From the NCBI RefSeq assembly GCF_023715725.1, contig NZ_JAMBOT010000001.1, forward strand, positions 248,001-312,000: 64,000 nucleotides of DNA, read 5' to 3'. Of the stretch, positions 26,551-35,529 are shown one piece after another. The stretch's first letter is position 1. Every line of letters begins with the position of its first letter. A program made the position numbers and the translations under genes. The stretch is from Paenibacillus pasadenensis (GTDB lineage Bacteria; Bacillota; Bacilli; Paenibacillales; Paenibacillaceae). Under the pieces are notes generated by a model. It had not been told where the DNA came from, did not search any database, and worked only from the letters and a program-made list of their open reading frames with translations.

Positions 26551-27825
26551 CTACCCTTTAACAAGTCGCAAAATATCATTATAGGTTACAGCCAGCATGA
26601 GCAGCATTAACATCATGAACCCGACGACATGCACCATGCTTTCACGCGCCGGATCGATCGGTCTGCCGCGCAGCGCCTCGATTCCGATGAATACAAGACG
26701 GCTTCCATCCAGCGCCGGAATCGGCAGCAGGTTGAAAATGCCCAAGTACAGGCTGAGCAAAGCCGCCCAGCTTGTCAGCTGCGTGATGCCCTGGCGGGCA
26801 ATTTGGCCGGTTACTTCGGCTGTGCGGACCGGGCCGCCCAGATCATCCAGCTTGAAATCGCCGGTAATCAGCTTTCCGAAGCTTTGGAATATGCTGACCG
26901 TCATATCCTTCATCAAAGTAAACGTGCCGCTAACGGTTTCGGTAAACGTCGCTGCGCGCCTTGGGTAACCTGCCGTAACCCCGATTTTACCCATCTTTGA
27001 TTCGGTATCCAGCTTCGGCGTCACCTTAATGACAACAGGCTGGCCGTCGCGGGTCACATTAATCTCGATTTCTTTGCCTGCGGACTGTCCGATTAATTGA
27101 ATCATCCGGTCATAATCCGTGCCGACAGCCGTTCCGGCTACAACGTCCACGATATCGCCTTTTTGCAGGCCCGCTTGCTCCGCAGGCATTCCGTCAACAA
27201 CGCTGTTAATTTTCAAGTACTGCGGATTCTCGATCGAAACGCCGGTCATTTGAATGTACGTGGCGAACAGCACGATCGCGAGAATAAAGTTCATGAACGG
27301 GCCAGCGGCAATCGCCAGCGCACGCTGCCCGACTGTTTTGCTCGCGAACTGGCGGTCGATCGGGGCAATCTGCGTCTCGCGGCCTTTGGCGATGAGCAGA
27401 GCCTGAGGGTGTACCTTGTAACGCTCCGCTTCGTCTCCTACAAGCAGCTGAATAAACAGCTTATGCTCCAGATCGAGCTCTTCCACCTCGCCCCGAACGA
27501 CGCCGCTTCTTTCATCCAGCTTATCCAGGTAAACCCGCGTGACCTTGCCGTTTTTGACGCGGACGGCGACGGTCTGACCCGGCTGCACTTCCACCAGCTC
27601 CGGGTCTTCGCCCGCCATGCGGACAAAACCGCCCGCTGGAATAAGGCGCAGCGTAAAGCGGGTTTCGCCGCGTTTGACCGAGAACAGCTTCGGCCCGAAG
27701 CCGATTGCAAATTCCCGAACCAGAATGCCTGCGCGTTTGGCAAAAAAATAATGTCCCCATTCATGAATGGTGACAATGACAAAAAAGACTAAAACGGTCA
27801 TAAAAATGACCTGTAATGTACCCAT
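26551..27825 (-). CDS. rseP: Site-2 metalloprotease RseP/RasP
   Basis: 424-residue membrane zinc protease that cleaves transmembrane segments such as anti-sigma factors. The first membrane helix contains the zinc motif HEWGH (about residues 21-25). A PDZ domain follows (INSVVDGMPAEQAGLQKGDIV), and the last membrane part has the second zinc-site segment NLLPIPALDGSRL. Start ATG at 27825 follows AGGAGG. The periplasmic-side loop between residues about 60 and 150 is long. Located between dxr and proS as in B. subtilis rasP. Confidence 0.95.
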   Translation of the reverse strand: MGTLQVIFMTVLVFFVIVTIHEWGHYFFAKRAGILVREFAIGFGPKLFSVKRGETRFTLRLIPAGGFVRMAGEDPELVEVQPGQTVAVRVKNGKVTRVYLDKLDERSGVVRGEVEELDLEHKLFIQLLVGDEAERYKVHPQALLIAKGRETQIAPIDRQFASKTVGQRALAIAAGPFMNFILAIVLFATYIQMTGVSIENPQYLKINSVVDGMPAEQAGLQKGDIVDVVAGTAVGTDYDRMIQLIGQSAGKEIEINVTRDGQPVVIKVTPKLDTESKMGKIGVTAGYPRRAATFTETVSGTFTLMKDMTVSIFQSFGKLITGDFKLDDLGGPVRTAEVTGQIARQGITQLTSWAALLSLYLGIFNLLPIPALDGSRLVFIGIEALRGRPIDPARESMVHVVGFMMLMLLMLAVTYNDILRLVKG

Positions 27826-27900
27826 CGATGTGGCGCCTCCTGTCCTAACGGCCTGTACCTAGATTATCATTATTCTCCAGCCCGGCACAAGAGAACCGCC

Positions 27901-29040
27901 TTACAGGGATGCAGCCGTCCTTCGAGCCCAGGAATCCGCGCCGGCGATCGCTTCAAGATCCGGATTTGCGATGATTTCATGCTTTTCCATCACTTTTTCC
28001 AAGATCGATTCAATCGCCAAAAACTCAATCTCTCCGCGCAGGAACCGGTCAACAGCTACCTCATTGGCCGCGTTAAACACCGTAGTCGCCGTCCCGCCTG
28101 CCCGGCCGCTCGCAAAAGCAAGCGCCAGACAGCGGTACCGGTCAAAGTCCATTTCACGGAAGGTAAGCTTGCCGTACTCCGCCAGGCTAAGCCGTCCAGA
28201 CGGATTATGCAGCCGCTCCGGATAAGAAAGCGCATATTGGATCGGTACTCTCATATCCGGAAGACCGAGCTGAGCGATGACGCTGTTGTCGTTAAATTCC
28301 ACAAAGGAGTGTATAATGCTTTCCGGGTGAATGAGCACATCAATTTCGTCGTAGTGGAGCCCGAACAGCCATTTGGCCTCAATGACCTCAAGACCTTTAT
28401 TAACCATCGTCGCGGAATCGATCGTTATTTTGGCTCCCATCGACCAGTTGGGATGGTTGAGCGCCTGCTCCACCGTTACCCCCTGCAGCTGATCGCGGGT
28501 CCGGTCGCGAAACGATCCGCCGGATGCCGTAAGCGTAATGCCTCTGACATCTTCGCGGCGCTCGCCGTTTAAACATTGAAAGATAGCGGAATGCTCGCTG
28601 TCCACCGGCAAAATGGAAACGCCTTTGCGCTTGGCCGCCTCCATGACGAGATGCCCCGCCGTAACGAGTGTTTCTTTGTTCGCCAGAGCGATGCTCTTCC
28701 CCGCCTCGATTGCAGCAAGCGTAGCAGGAAGCCCTCGGCTGCCCACAAGCGCGGTAACGACCGTATCGGCATCGCCGCCTCCGGCGAGCTCCACCAGTCC
28801 AGCTTCTCCTTGAAGCACCTCAATATGAGCCGGCAAAGCTTCTTTGGCCTGACGGGCCGCAGCTTCGGTTGCCAGACACACCCGCTTCGGTCGGAAGCGC
28901 AGCGCCTGCTCAATGAGCAAGGCTGCATTGCTGCCGGCAGCAAGCCCGTCCAGCTCATAACGGTCGGCATGATGCTCCATCACCTGGAGCGTTTGTGTGC
29001 CTATGGAACCGGTTGAGCCCAGCACGGTTATTTTTTTCAC
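27901..29040 (-). CDS. dxr: 1-deoxy-D-xylulose 5-phosphate reductoisomerase
   Basis: 379 residues. Makes 2-C-methyl-D-erythritol 4-phosphate, the committed step of the MEP isoprenoid pathway, using NADPH (GSTGSIGTQTL dinucleotide site). The metal-binding PVDSEHSAIFQ and the substrate loop TASGGSFRD are visible, with HPNWSMGAKITIDSATMVNKGLEVIEA split over the active site. Start is GTG at 29040 after GGGGAGAGG. It supplies precursors for UppS, encoded two genes upstream. Confidence 0.96.
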   Translation of the reverse strand: MKKITVLGSTGSIGTQTLQVMEHHADRYELDGLAAGSNAALLIEQALRFRPKRVCLATEAAARQAKEALPAHIEVLQGEAGLVELAGGGDADTVVTALVGSRGLPATLAAIEAGKSIALANKETLVTAGHLVMEAAKRKGVSILPVDSEHSAIFQCLNGERREDVRGITLTASGGSFRDRTRDQLQGVTVEQALNHPNWSMGAKITIDSATMVNKGLEVIEAKWLFGLHYDEIDVLIHPESIIHSFVEFNDNSVIAQLGLPDMRVPIQYALSYPERLHNPSGRLSLAEYGKLTFREMDFDRYRCLALAFASGRAGGTATTVFNAANEVAVDRFLRGEIEFLAIESILEKVMEKHEIIANPDLEAIAGADSWARRTAASL

Positions 29041-29087
29041 CGGAGCCTCTCCCCTTATCTAAATATGTAGGCTTTCGTAATCCCCCG

Positions 29088-29882
29088 TTATATCGGCAGA
29101 AGCCCGGTCAATACAAGCAGCGGGAATACGATAATCCAGCTGTCGCAGCGGTCCAGCACGCCGCCATGTCCAGGCAGCAGCTTACCGCTGTCCTTAACGC
29201 CGCGGAACCGTTTGTAGGCTGATTGAATTAAATCGCCAAACTGGCCCGCTACCGCTGCCACCGCTCCGATTGCCACCGCATGGCCAAGGCCGATCAGTTC
29301 AGGCTGGAACAGCTGGAATACAACTGCAACAATGATGGAAGCAGCGATTCCTCCCAGCGAGCCCTCTACCGTTTTGTTCGGGCTGATTGCAGGCCAGAGC
29401 TTCCTGCGTCCGATTGCTTTGCCGATAAAATAGGCGCCGATATCGGAAGACCATATACAGGCGAAGCTAAGAAAGGATAAATACAGGCCGCTGCTTTCCG
29501 ACATGCGGACGTCGTACATGGACGAGAATCCATACCCGACATACACAGCCCCGAGCAGCAGCAGCGCCGCCCCGTCCAACGCCGTTTTGTTTTTGGACAA
29601 CACCGTCACGGCGAGCAGCAGCAGCATGAGCAGCCAGATTACCGTTCCGTCAGGAGGCGGCCGGACGCCGATATCTTCCCAAGGAACCATAAAAAAAAGC
29701 ACCCCGGCATAGCCAATTAGCCCCGCCGGGTGAAAGGGATTAAACCCGTTCAGTCGCAGATATTCATAAAACCCGATTAGAGCAAGCAGCAGTAGTAGCG
29801 TGTAATAGAAGCCGCCGCCAACGACGAGCAGCAGCAAAAACAGCGCTCCAGCCCCCAATCCCGTCACTATACGTTGTTTCAT
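29088..29882 (-). CDS. cdsA: Phosphatidate cytidylyltransferase
   Basis: 264 residues, multi-pass membrane enzyme making CDP-diacylglycerol for phospholipid synthesis. The C-terminal signature GVKDSGKLLPGHGGVLDRCDS is intact, and SPNKTVEGSLGG precedes it. Several hydrophobic helices are obvious from residue 8 on. The start at 29882 follows GCGAGGAC. It lies between uppS and dxr in the envelope-lipid block. Confidence 0.95.
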   Translation of the reverse strand: MKQRIVTGLGAGALFLLLLVVGGGFYYTLLLLLALIGFYEYLRLNGFNPFHPAGLIGYAGVLFFMVPWEDIGVRPPPDGTVIWLLMLLLLAVTVLSKNKTALDGAALLLLGAVYVGYGFSSMYDVRMSESSGLYLSFLSFACIWSSDIGAYFIGKAIGRRKLWPAISPNKTVEGSLGGIAASIIVAVVFQLFQPELIGLGHAVAIGAVAAVAGQFGDLIQSAYKRFRGVKDSGKLLPGHGGVLDRCDSWIIVFPLLVLTGLLPI

Positions 29883-29914
29883 CGCTTCGTCCTCGCTTGG
29901 ATCGCAGACTTAGG

Positions 29915-30679
29915 TCAGACCCCGCCGAACCGTCTGGCTCGCCGCTGGTATTCCATTATAGCTTCCTGGAACAGCTCTTCCGTAAAAGCCGGCCAGTATA
30001 CATCGGTAAACCACAATTCACTATATGCAAGCTGCCAAAGCATGAAATTGCTGAGCCGAAGCTCTCCGCTTGTGCGAATCAACAGATCCGGATCGGGCAG
30101 CTCGCTGCTCAGCAGACGGCTCGAAAACAACTGCTCGTCAATGTCATCCGGATTGAGTCGGCCGTCTGCTGCTTCCTTGGCGATTGAGCGTACCGCATCC
30201 GCCATCTCAGCTCTGCTGCCGTAGTTAAGGGCAAAATTAAGCACAAGCCCTGTGTTGTTCTTGGTTTTGTGGATTGCCTCTTCAAGCGCGTCAATGGTGT
30301 AGGATGGCAAATTCTCTCTGTAACCCATCATACGCACCTGGACGTTGTTCTCGATCAGCTCATCCAGCTCAAGAGCAAGAAATTCCTGGGGCAAACGCAT
30401 CAGAAAGTCGACCTCAGGTTTGGGGCGCTTCCAGTTTTCCGTTGAAAACGCATATAAGGTCAGATACTTGACTCCGATCCGGTCGGCGGCTTTGGTAACT
30501 CGCTTGACCGCCTTCATTCCGGAATGGTGGCCGGCAATTCTTGGCAAGCCGCGGTTTTGCGCCCATCTGCCATTGCCGTCCATAATAATGGCGACATGCT
30601 GAGGAACGTTGTCCCCAAGCGGCAGATCAGCCTCCTGCGGAGATGTTTTGCCGCGTCTTGACCATAGTCTGTCGATCAC
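29915..30679 (-). CDS. uppS: Undecaprenyl diphosphate synthase (cis-prenyltransferase)
   Basis: 254 residues. Makes the C55 carrier lipid of cell wall synthesis. Hallmarks are IIMDGNGRWAQNRGLPR with the catalytic Asp and RTSGELRLSNFMLWQLAYSE near the C-terminus. The start is GTG at 30679, preceded by GGGGAGGGAG; the ORF extension upstream to 30742 is not needed. That Shine-Dalgarno lies in the last codons of the small ORF at 30681-30818. Confidence 0.96.
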   Translation of the reverse strand: MIDRLWSRRGKTSPQEADLPLGDNVPQHVAIIMDGNGRWAQNRGLPRIAGHHSGMKAVKRVTKAADRIGVKYLTLYAFSTENWKRPKPEVDFLMRLPQEFLALELDELIENNVQVRMMGYRENLPSYTIDALEEAIHKTKNNTGLVLNFALNYGSRAEMADAVRSIAKEAADGRLNPDDIDEQLFSSRLLSSELPDPDLLIRTSGELRLSNFMLWQLAYSELWFTDVYWPAFTEELFQEAIMEYQRRARRFGGV

Positions 30680-30680
30680 T

Positions 30681-30818
30681 CTACTCCCTCCCCGCAGGCA
30701 TCGATCGTTCGTTGCCTTTAAATAAGGCCAAGATGCAGTCAAACCCCACCTGGCAGGAGGGGCCGCTCATGCAAACGCGATCCGGATAGATCACGCAGCC
30801 GTATTGCTTAGACTGCAT
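30681..30818 (-). CDS. Candidate small cysteine-containing protein between frr and uppS
   Basis: A 45-codon ORF, below the usual size cut-off. Its ATG (30818-30816) shares one base with the frr stop (TAATG), and its TAG ends one base before the uppS GTG, so it fills the gap completely and without waste. The peptide carries four Cys at positions 8, 16, 22 and 28 (spacing CX7CX5CX5C) inside segments such as CVIYPDRVCMSGPSC. It has no membrane helix or signal. The Shine-Dalgarno is modest (GGAAGTG, 2 nt before ATG), so translation may depend on coupling to frr. I do not recognise the protein; a metal-binding or redox function is only a guess. It could also be a chance ORF. Confidence 0.55.
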   Translation of the reverse strand: MQSKQYGCVIYPDRVCMSGPSCQVGFDCILALFKGNERSMPAGRE

Positions 30819-31372
30819 TACACTTCCATGATTTCTTTTTCTTTAGATGCAAGCACTTTATCCACTTCAGCAACGAATTTATCCGTTGTTTTCTGAATGT
30901 CGTCCTGGTGGCGCTTGGACTCGTCCTCAGAGATATCGCTTTTCTCCAGTTTTTTGATGGAGTCGTTAGCATCCCGGCGAATGTTGCGAATAGCAACCTT
31001 AGCTTCCTCGCCGAATTTTTTGGTCATTTTGACCAGCTCCGTGCGGCGTTCTTCCGTCAGCATCGGAACTTGAATCCGAATGGAGGCGCCATCGTTGGAA
31101 GGTGTCAGTCCAAGATCGGATTTCATAATTGCGCGCTCGATGTCGCTAAGCGAGGATTTGTCCCATGGCTGAATGAACAGCGTGCGGGAATCCGGCGTAT
31201 TAATGTTAGCCAGCTGGTTAAGCGGCGTAAGGGCTCCGTAATATTCCACTTGAATGCGGTCCAGCAGAGCCGGAGTCGCGCGTCCTGCGCGCAGCGTTGC
31301 GAGGTCGCGCTTCAGCGCGCCAATCGCTTTTTCCATCCGCTCGGATGCGTCTGCTTTAATGGATTGCGGCAT
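30818..31372 (-). CDS. frr: Ribosome recycling factor
   Basis: 184 residues. With EF-G splits post-termination ribosomes. Family segments are [42 protein letters not shown] and [14 protein letters not shown]. The start at 31372 ([10 protein letters not shown]) is preferred, with GGAAGTG 9 nt upstream; a GTG at 31384 overlaps pyrH but has no spacing to a ribosome site. It is separated from pyrH by one base. Confidence 0.95.
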   Translation of the reverse strand: MPQSIKADASERMEKAIGALKRDLATLRAGRATPALLDRIQVEYYGALTPLNQLANINTPDSRTLFIQPWDKSSLSDIERAIMKSDLGLTPSNDGASIRIQVPMLTEERRTELVKMTKKFGEEAKVAIRNIRRDANDSIKKLEKSDISEDESKRHQDDIQKTTDKFVAEVDKVLASKEKEIMEV

Positions 31373-31373
31373 A

Positions 31374-32147
<774 letters not shown>

Positions 32148-32174
32148 TTAAGTGACAACCTCAAAAAATTTATG

Positions 32175-32209
32175 AAAAAAATAGGCGGGGCGGACGCCCC
32201 GCCCCGCCT
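32175..32209 (-). terminator. Intrinsic terminator after tsf
   Basis: The minus-strand stem of 10 bp (AGGCGGGGCG with CGCCCCGCCT) is very GC rich and is followed by a run of T residues (32175-32181). It lies 30 nt after the tsf stop. A pyrH promoter should exist in 32103-32174, but I see no convincing one (TTGTCA is present without a matching -10). Confidence 0.88.
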
Positions 32210-32238
32210 GTACTCGCGTTCGGTAATCGAAAGAAGAA

Positions 32239-32889
32239 TTACAGCTTCGCTTGCGACATTACTTCTTCAACGAAGTTGTCGACTTTTTTCTCCAGGCCTT
32301 CGCCCAGCTCAAAGCGGGCAAAACGACGAATGGAGATGTTCTCGCCGATCGTGCTGATTCTTTCGTTCAGCAGCGTCGTGATTGTTTTGTCCGGGTCTTT
32401 GATGAACGATTGCTCCATCAGACAGAACTCTTCGTAGTATTTGCCGATGCGGCCTTCAACCATTTTGTCCACGATGTGAGCCGGTTTGCCTTCGTTCAGA
32501 GCTTGAGCTTTCAGAATCTCGCGCTCTTTCTCCAGCTCGGTAGCGTCAACTTCTTCGCGGCGAACGTATTTAGGACCTGCTGCAGCGATTTGCATCGCGA
32601 TGTCTTTGCAAAAGTCGCGGAATTGATCCGTTTTGGCAACAAAGTCGGTTTCGCAGTTGATTTCTACGAGAACGCCGATGCGTCCGCCAGCGTGGATGTA
32701 GGATTCTACAACGCCTTCGGTTGCAACGCGGCCCGCTTTGTTAGCTGCTGCAGCAAGACCTTTCTCGCGAAGCAGCTCAGCCGCTTTAGTCAGATCGCCG
32801 TTTGCTTCTTCCAGCGCTTTTTTGCAATCGAGCATGCCCGCTCCGGTTCTTGCACGCAATTCTTTAACATCACTCGCATTAACTGCCAT
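32239..32889 (-). CDS. tsf: Elongation factor Ts
   Basis: 216 residues, the short form (B. subtilis EF-Ts is about 293). Nucleotide exchange factor for EF-Tu. The N-terminal UBA-like domain has [19 protein letters not shown] and the dimer/EF-Tu contact motif [14 protein letters not shown]. Only one long C-terminal core unit follows, so the second subdomain present in long forms is reduced. The start at 32889 follows GGGAGGAT. Located directly after rpsB. Confidence 0.95.
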   Translation of the reverse strand: MAVNASDVKELRARTGAGMLDCKKALEEANGDLTKAAELLREKGLAAAANKAGRVATEGVVESYIHAGGRIGVLVEINCETDFVAKTDQFRDFCKDIAMQIAAAGPKYVRREEVDATELEKEREILKAQALNEGKPAHIVDKMVEGRIGKYYEEFCLMEQSFIKDPDKTITTLLNERISTIGENISIRRFARFELGEGLEKKVDNFVEEVMSQAKL

Positions 32890-32962
32890 GTTATAATCCT
32901 CCCGAATTGCCCTATATTAGGCTAGTTTGTCCGCAAATCGCGGCAATTGATGTATGCTTCCT

Positions 32963-33007
32963 CAAAAAAAGGGCGGCGAGGAGGCTTTCACCTTCTGACC
33001 ACCCTTA
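32963..33007 (-). terminator. Partial terminator between rpsB and tsf
   Basis: On the minus strand AAGGGTGG (from 33007) and CCGCCCTT (32969-32976) pair with one wobble and are followed by about six T residues. Internal structure lies between them. It probably lowers tsf transcription relative to rpsB. Confidence 0.72.
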
Positions 33008-33043
33008 TCGTTCTCATTCTTATGTTGCTAATGCGGCAACAGC

Positions 33044-33742
33044 TTAAGCAGTCGTTTGCTCGCCTTGGTTGGCTTCAACGATAGCGTCGGCCATTTTGCC
33101 CGTCAGCAGCTTAACGGCGCGGATAGCGTCGTCATTGCCTGGGATAACATAATCGATTTCGTCTGGATCGCAGTTCGTGTCAACGATGCCCACGATTGGG
33201 ATACCAAGCTTGCGAGCTTCAGCAACCGCGATGCGCTCTTTACGAGGATCGATGATGAACAGGGCGCTAGGCAGTTTAGTCATGCCTTTGATGCCGCCGA
33301 GGAATTTTTCAAGACGATCTTTCTCTTTGCGGAGAATGATAACTTCTTTTTTAGGCAGGACATCGAACGTGCCGTCGCCTTCCCATTTCTCCAGTTGGCG
33401 CAGACGTTGAATACGCTTTTGGATCGTGGAGAAGTTGGTCAGCGTGCCGCCGAGCCAGCGTTGGTTGATGTAGAAGTTGCCGCAACGCTCTGCTTCTTCT
33501 TTCACAGAGTCTTGGGCTTGTTTTTTCGTGCCGACAAACAGGATCGAGCCGCCGTCTTCAGCTACGGAGCGGACGAAGTTATAAGCCTCTTCCACTTTTT
33601 TCACTGTTTTTTGCAGGTCGATAATGTAAATGCCGTTACGTTCGGTGAAGATATAGCGATCCATTTTTGGGTTCCAGCGACGAGTTTGGTGACCGAAGTG
33701 TACACCAGCCTCAAGAAGCTGTTTCATGGAAATCACTGCCAT
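33044..33742 (-). CDS. rpsB: 30S ribosomal protein S2
   Basis: 232 residues, standard. Family segments are [37 protein letters not shown] and [23 protein letters not shown]. The start is ATG at 33742 after AGGAGGTG; the two codons before it in the longer frame are not supported. A structured leader of about 120 nt precedes it. It is the first housekeeping gene after the fla/che operon. Confidence 0.97.
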   Translation of the reverse strand: MAVISMKQLLEAGVHFGHQTRRWNPKMDRYIFTERNGIYIIDLQKTVKKVEEAYNFVRSVAEDGGSILFVGTKKQAQDSVKEEAERCGNFYINQRWLGGTLTNFSTIQKRIQRLRQLEKWEGDGTFDVLPKKEVIILRKEKDRLEKFLGGIKGMTKLPSALFIIDPRKERIAVAEARKLGIPIVGIVDTNCDPDEIDYVIPGNDDAIRAVKLLTGKMADAIVEANQGEQTTA

Positions 33743-33865
33743 CTCCAACACCTCCTAATTGGTTTTTATTTGTGCCCTCCGCCAATGTCATCTTTCGGCA
33801 AGACTTCCCAATTTGGAAGCACCCTTGACGAAATTAATCGGCGTGTGTTTTTAACACCGTCAATT

Positions 33866-33894
33866 ACTATAGCATATTGGTCAACTGGGCGCAA
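33866..33894 (-). promoter_or_regulatory. Promoter of rpsB and its folded leader
   Basis: The minus strand has TTGCGC (33889-33894), 17 nt and TATAGT (33866-33871). The leader (33743-33860) can form CTTCC/GGAAG with a 6-nt loop, an ACGGTGTT/ACAC dyad and a GCC...GGC helix. No terminator precedes it after the fla/che operon, so readthrough is possible. Confidence 0.6.
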
Positions 33895-33924
33895 CTATAT
33901 TGAAGCAGGATTGAACATGCTATT

Positions 33925-34563
33925 TCAGCCGGAATGCTGCTCCAGCCACCGTTTCCCTTCCTCCGGGTCCATCGGCTGGCCGGTGATAACGTCTTTAATA
34001 GCTGCGAGATCAGGCTGACCTATAAACTTGAAATATCCAGCGCGAATTGTGGCGGCGGGTTTTTGTTTCTCCATATACCGGATGAAACCTTCCTCGCTCT
34101 CAATTAAGCCATACTGAAGCAGCAGCGCGGCTGCATCGGTCAAATTGCTGCCCGGAACAATTCGCACAACCTGCTCCTTGAGCGGCTTAGCGGTTGCGCT
34201 AGGGGGAGTGGAAGGCTTTGGTGACGATTTAGGCGTGGCGGACGGCTTGACGGAACCAACAGGTTTGTTATCCGTTTTATCCGGGGAAGCAGACGGCTTA
34301 ACGGACTGTTTTGCAGATTCGGTTCCCTCTTTTTGCATCACTGCTTTGTCCCCGGACTTTTGCTGCTCCGCTAAAGCGCGGGAAACAGCTGCCTGGGCGA
34401 GCACCTCGGCTTCTTCAACCGTGTACACAAGAGCCTCCCCGTCATCCTCCGCCGTCTGTAGTGCCGGTACCTGCTGGCCGGTCAGCAGCAGCTGCAGAAG
34501 CAGCGCCCCGACGATTATGCCGATACCAAGGCCGGTCCAGAAGGAACGATCAGGACGCTTCAT
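33925..34563 (-). CDS. Membrane-anchored protein with MltG/YceG-like N-domain, catalytic part absent
   Basis: 212 residues. A single membrane helix near the N-terminus (about 10-30, GLGIGIIVGALLLQLLL) is followed by a Ser/Pro/Lys-rich extracytoplasmic linker (about 85-125). A C-terminal module follows (VRIVPGSNLTDAAALLLQYGLI, then FIRYMEKQKPAATIRAGYFKF) that resembles the LysM-like subdomain of the endolytic transglycosylase MltG. The catalytic domain of MltG is missing. Start ATG at 34563 follows GAGGAGGG and overlaps the swrB-like stop by 14 nt. It is the last gene of the fla/che cluster. I infer wall binding near the flagellum; the family match is by pattern only. Confidence 0.7.
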   Translation of the reverse strand: MKRPDRSFWTGLGIGIIVGALLLQLLLTGQQVPALQTAEDDGEALVYTVEEAEVLAQAAVSRALAEQQKSGDKAVMQKEGTESAKQSVKPSASPDKTDNKPVGSVKPSATPKSSPKPSTPPSATAKPLKEQVVRIVPGSNLTDAAALLLQYGLIESEEGFIRYMEKQKPAATIRAGYFKFIGQPDLAAIKDVITGQPMDPEEGKRWLEQHSG

Positions 34564-35140
34564 TGCCGCCCTCCTCTTGTCTGGCGAGCTGCTGAATGAG
34601 CATCACTTCGCCTTTGTTCATGCCGAGACGTTTGGCAATTTGTTCAATGGAACGCCCCTCATCGTAAAGCTCAAACAGCTGTTTGTACCGCTCCCGGATT
34701 CCCGGCATTTGAGCTGCTGACGCCGGAGGTTCGGGGGCAGCCAACGCTGGATGCAGCTGGGCTGTTGATGATTCGGCTAACGGGGCCGAATATTCCACAG
34801 CGAGAGCTTCAACAGCTGGAGCGGCTGCTGCAGCCTGCTTCTGTAATTCTTCGTGAAGCGACTGGCACTGCTTCTCCAGCTCAGCAATCCGCTGTTCTCT
34901 GCGTTCGGCTTCGGCTCGCTCCTGCTCCTTGGAGACCGATACCATGTCCGCCAAGCTCCGCTGGCTCTCCTCCATGTTTTCCATGAACTGCTCAAGAGCC
35001 AGCTCCATTTGCTGCAGCCCGGCTGCCGGAGCCTGCTCTGCGGAAGCATTGCCGCTTTTGCGTCTGCGCGAGAGCAGATTCGCCCACACGAGCACTAACG
35101 CTCCAATGAGAACGATATAATGCCAGGGCTGTAAATCCAT
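34550..35140 (-). CDS. swrB: SwrB/YlxL-like flagellar accessory membrane protein
   Basis: 196 residues. One N-terminal membrane helix (YIVLIGALVLVWANLL), then a charged coiled coil (about 40-105), an Ala/Pro-rich stretch, and a C-terminal helix-turn-helix-like segment (ELYDEGRSIEQIAKRLGMNKGEVMLI). B. subtilis SwrB has the same layout and sits between sigD and rpsB; it promotes activation of the flagellar secretion apparatus. Start ATG at 35140 follows AAGGAGGAG. Assignment rests on layout and position, as this family diverges quickly. Confidence 0.7.
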   Translation of the reverse strand: MDLQPWHYIVLIGALVLVWANLLSRRRKSGNASAEQAPAAGLQQMELALEQFMENMEESQRSLADMVSVSKEQERAEAERREQRIAELEKQCQSLHEELQKQAAAAAPAVEALAVEYSAPLAESSTAQLHPALAAPEPPASAAQMPGIRERYKQLFELYDEGRSIEQIAKRLGMNKGEVMLIQQLARQEEGGNEAS

Positions 35141-35193
35141 TATTGCTCCTCCTTCAAAATGCCTCTATCCTCGTCCAAGCCGCATGCCGGCTG

Positions 35194-35511
35194 TCATAAT
35201 CGAATATCGAGACGTCGTCCTTTGAACGGATGCTCGGCCTGTGGAACATCGGGCTCGGAATCATGGTCAGCCGGGCGTTCGCGCCCGCCGGAGGTTCCGT
35301 CTCCCGGTTCTTTTTCCCGATGTCCAATCCTGGCATCGCCGCTCCGCTCCAGCTCGGTGCTGCGGCCCCGGTCCAGTTCGGTCTGTTTGGCCGCCTGTTC
35401 TGCCTGCATCCGGGCTTCCGCAGCTTGCCTTCCCTGCAAATAGCTTTGCTGATTGCCGGTTTCTTGAGTTCTTGGTATAGATACCTGAAGATCAATGGGC
35501 CGATACGGCAT
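35194..35511 (-). CDS. Uncharacterised hydrophilic small protein (sigD-swrB interval)
   Basis: 105 residues, very hydrophilic and probably disordered, rich in Glu, Arg and Gln (QGRQAAEARMQAEQAAKQTE), with the N-terminus PYRPIDLQVSIPRTQE. No signal peptide or membrane segment. Start ATG at 35511 follows GGGAGGG with 7 nt spacing, and it lies 18 nt after fapA, so it is very likely translated. I do not recognise a family; coiled-coil adaptor is one possibility. The overlapping frame at 35154-35495 is a shadow. Confidence 0.65.
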   Translation of the reverse strand: MPYRPIDLQVSIPRTQETGNQQSYLQGRQAAEARMQAEQAAKQTELDRGRSTELERSGDARIGHREKEPGDGTSGGRERPADHDSEPDVPQAEHPFKGRRLDIRL

Positions 35512-35529
35512 ATCGGTTCCCTCCCGCTA

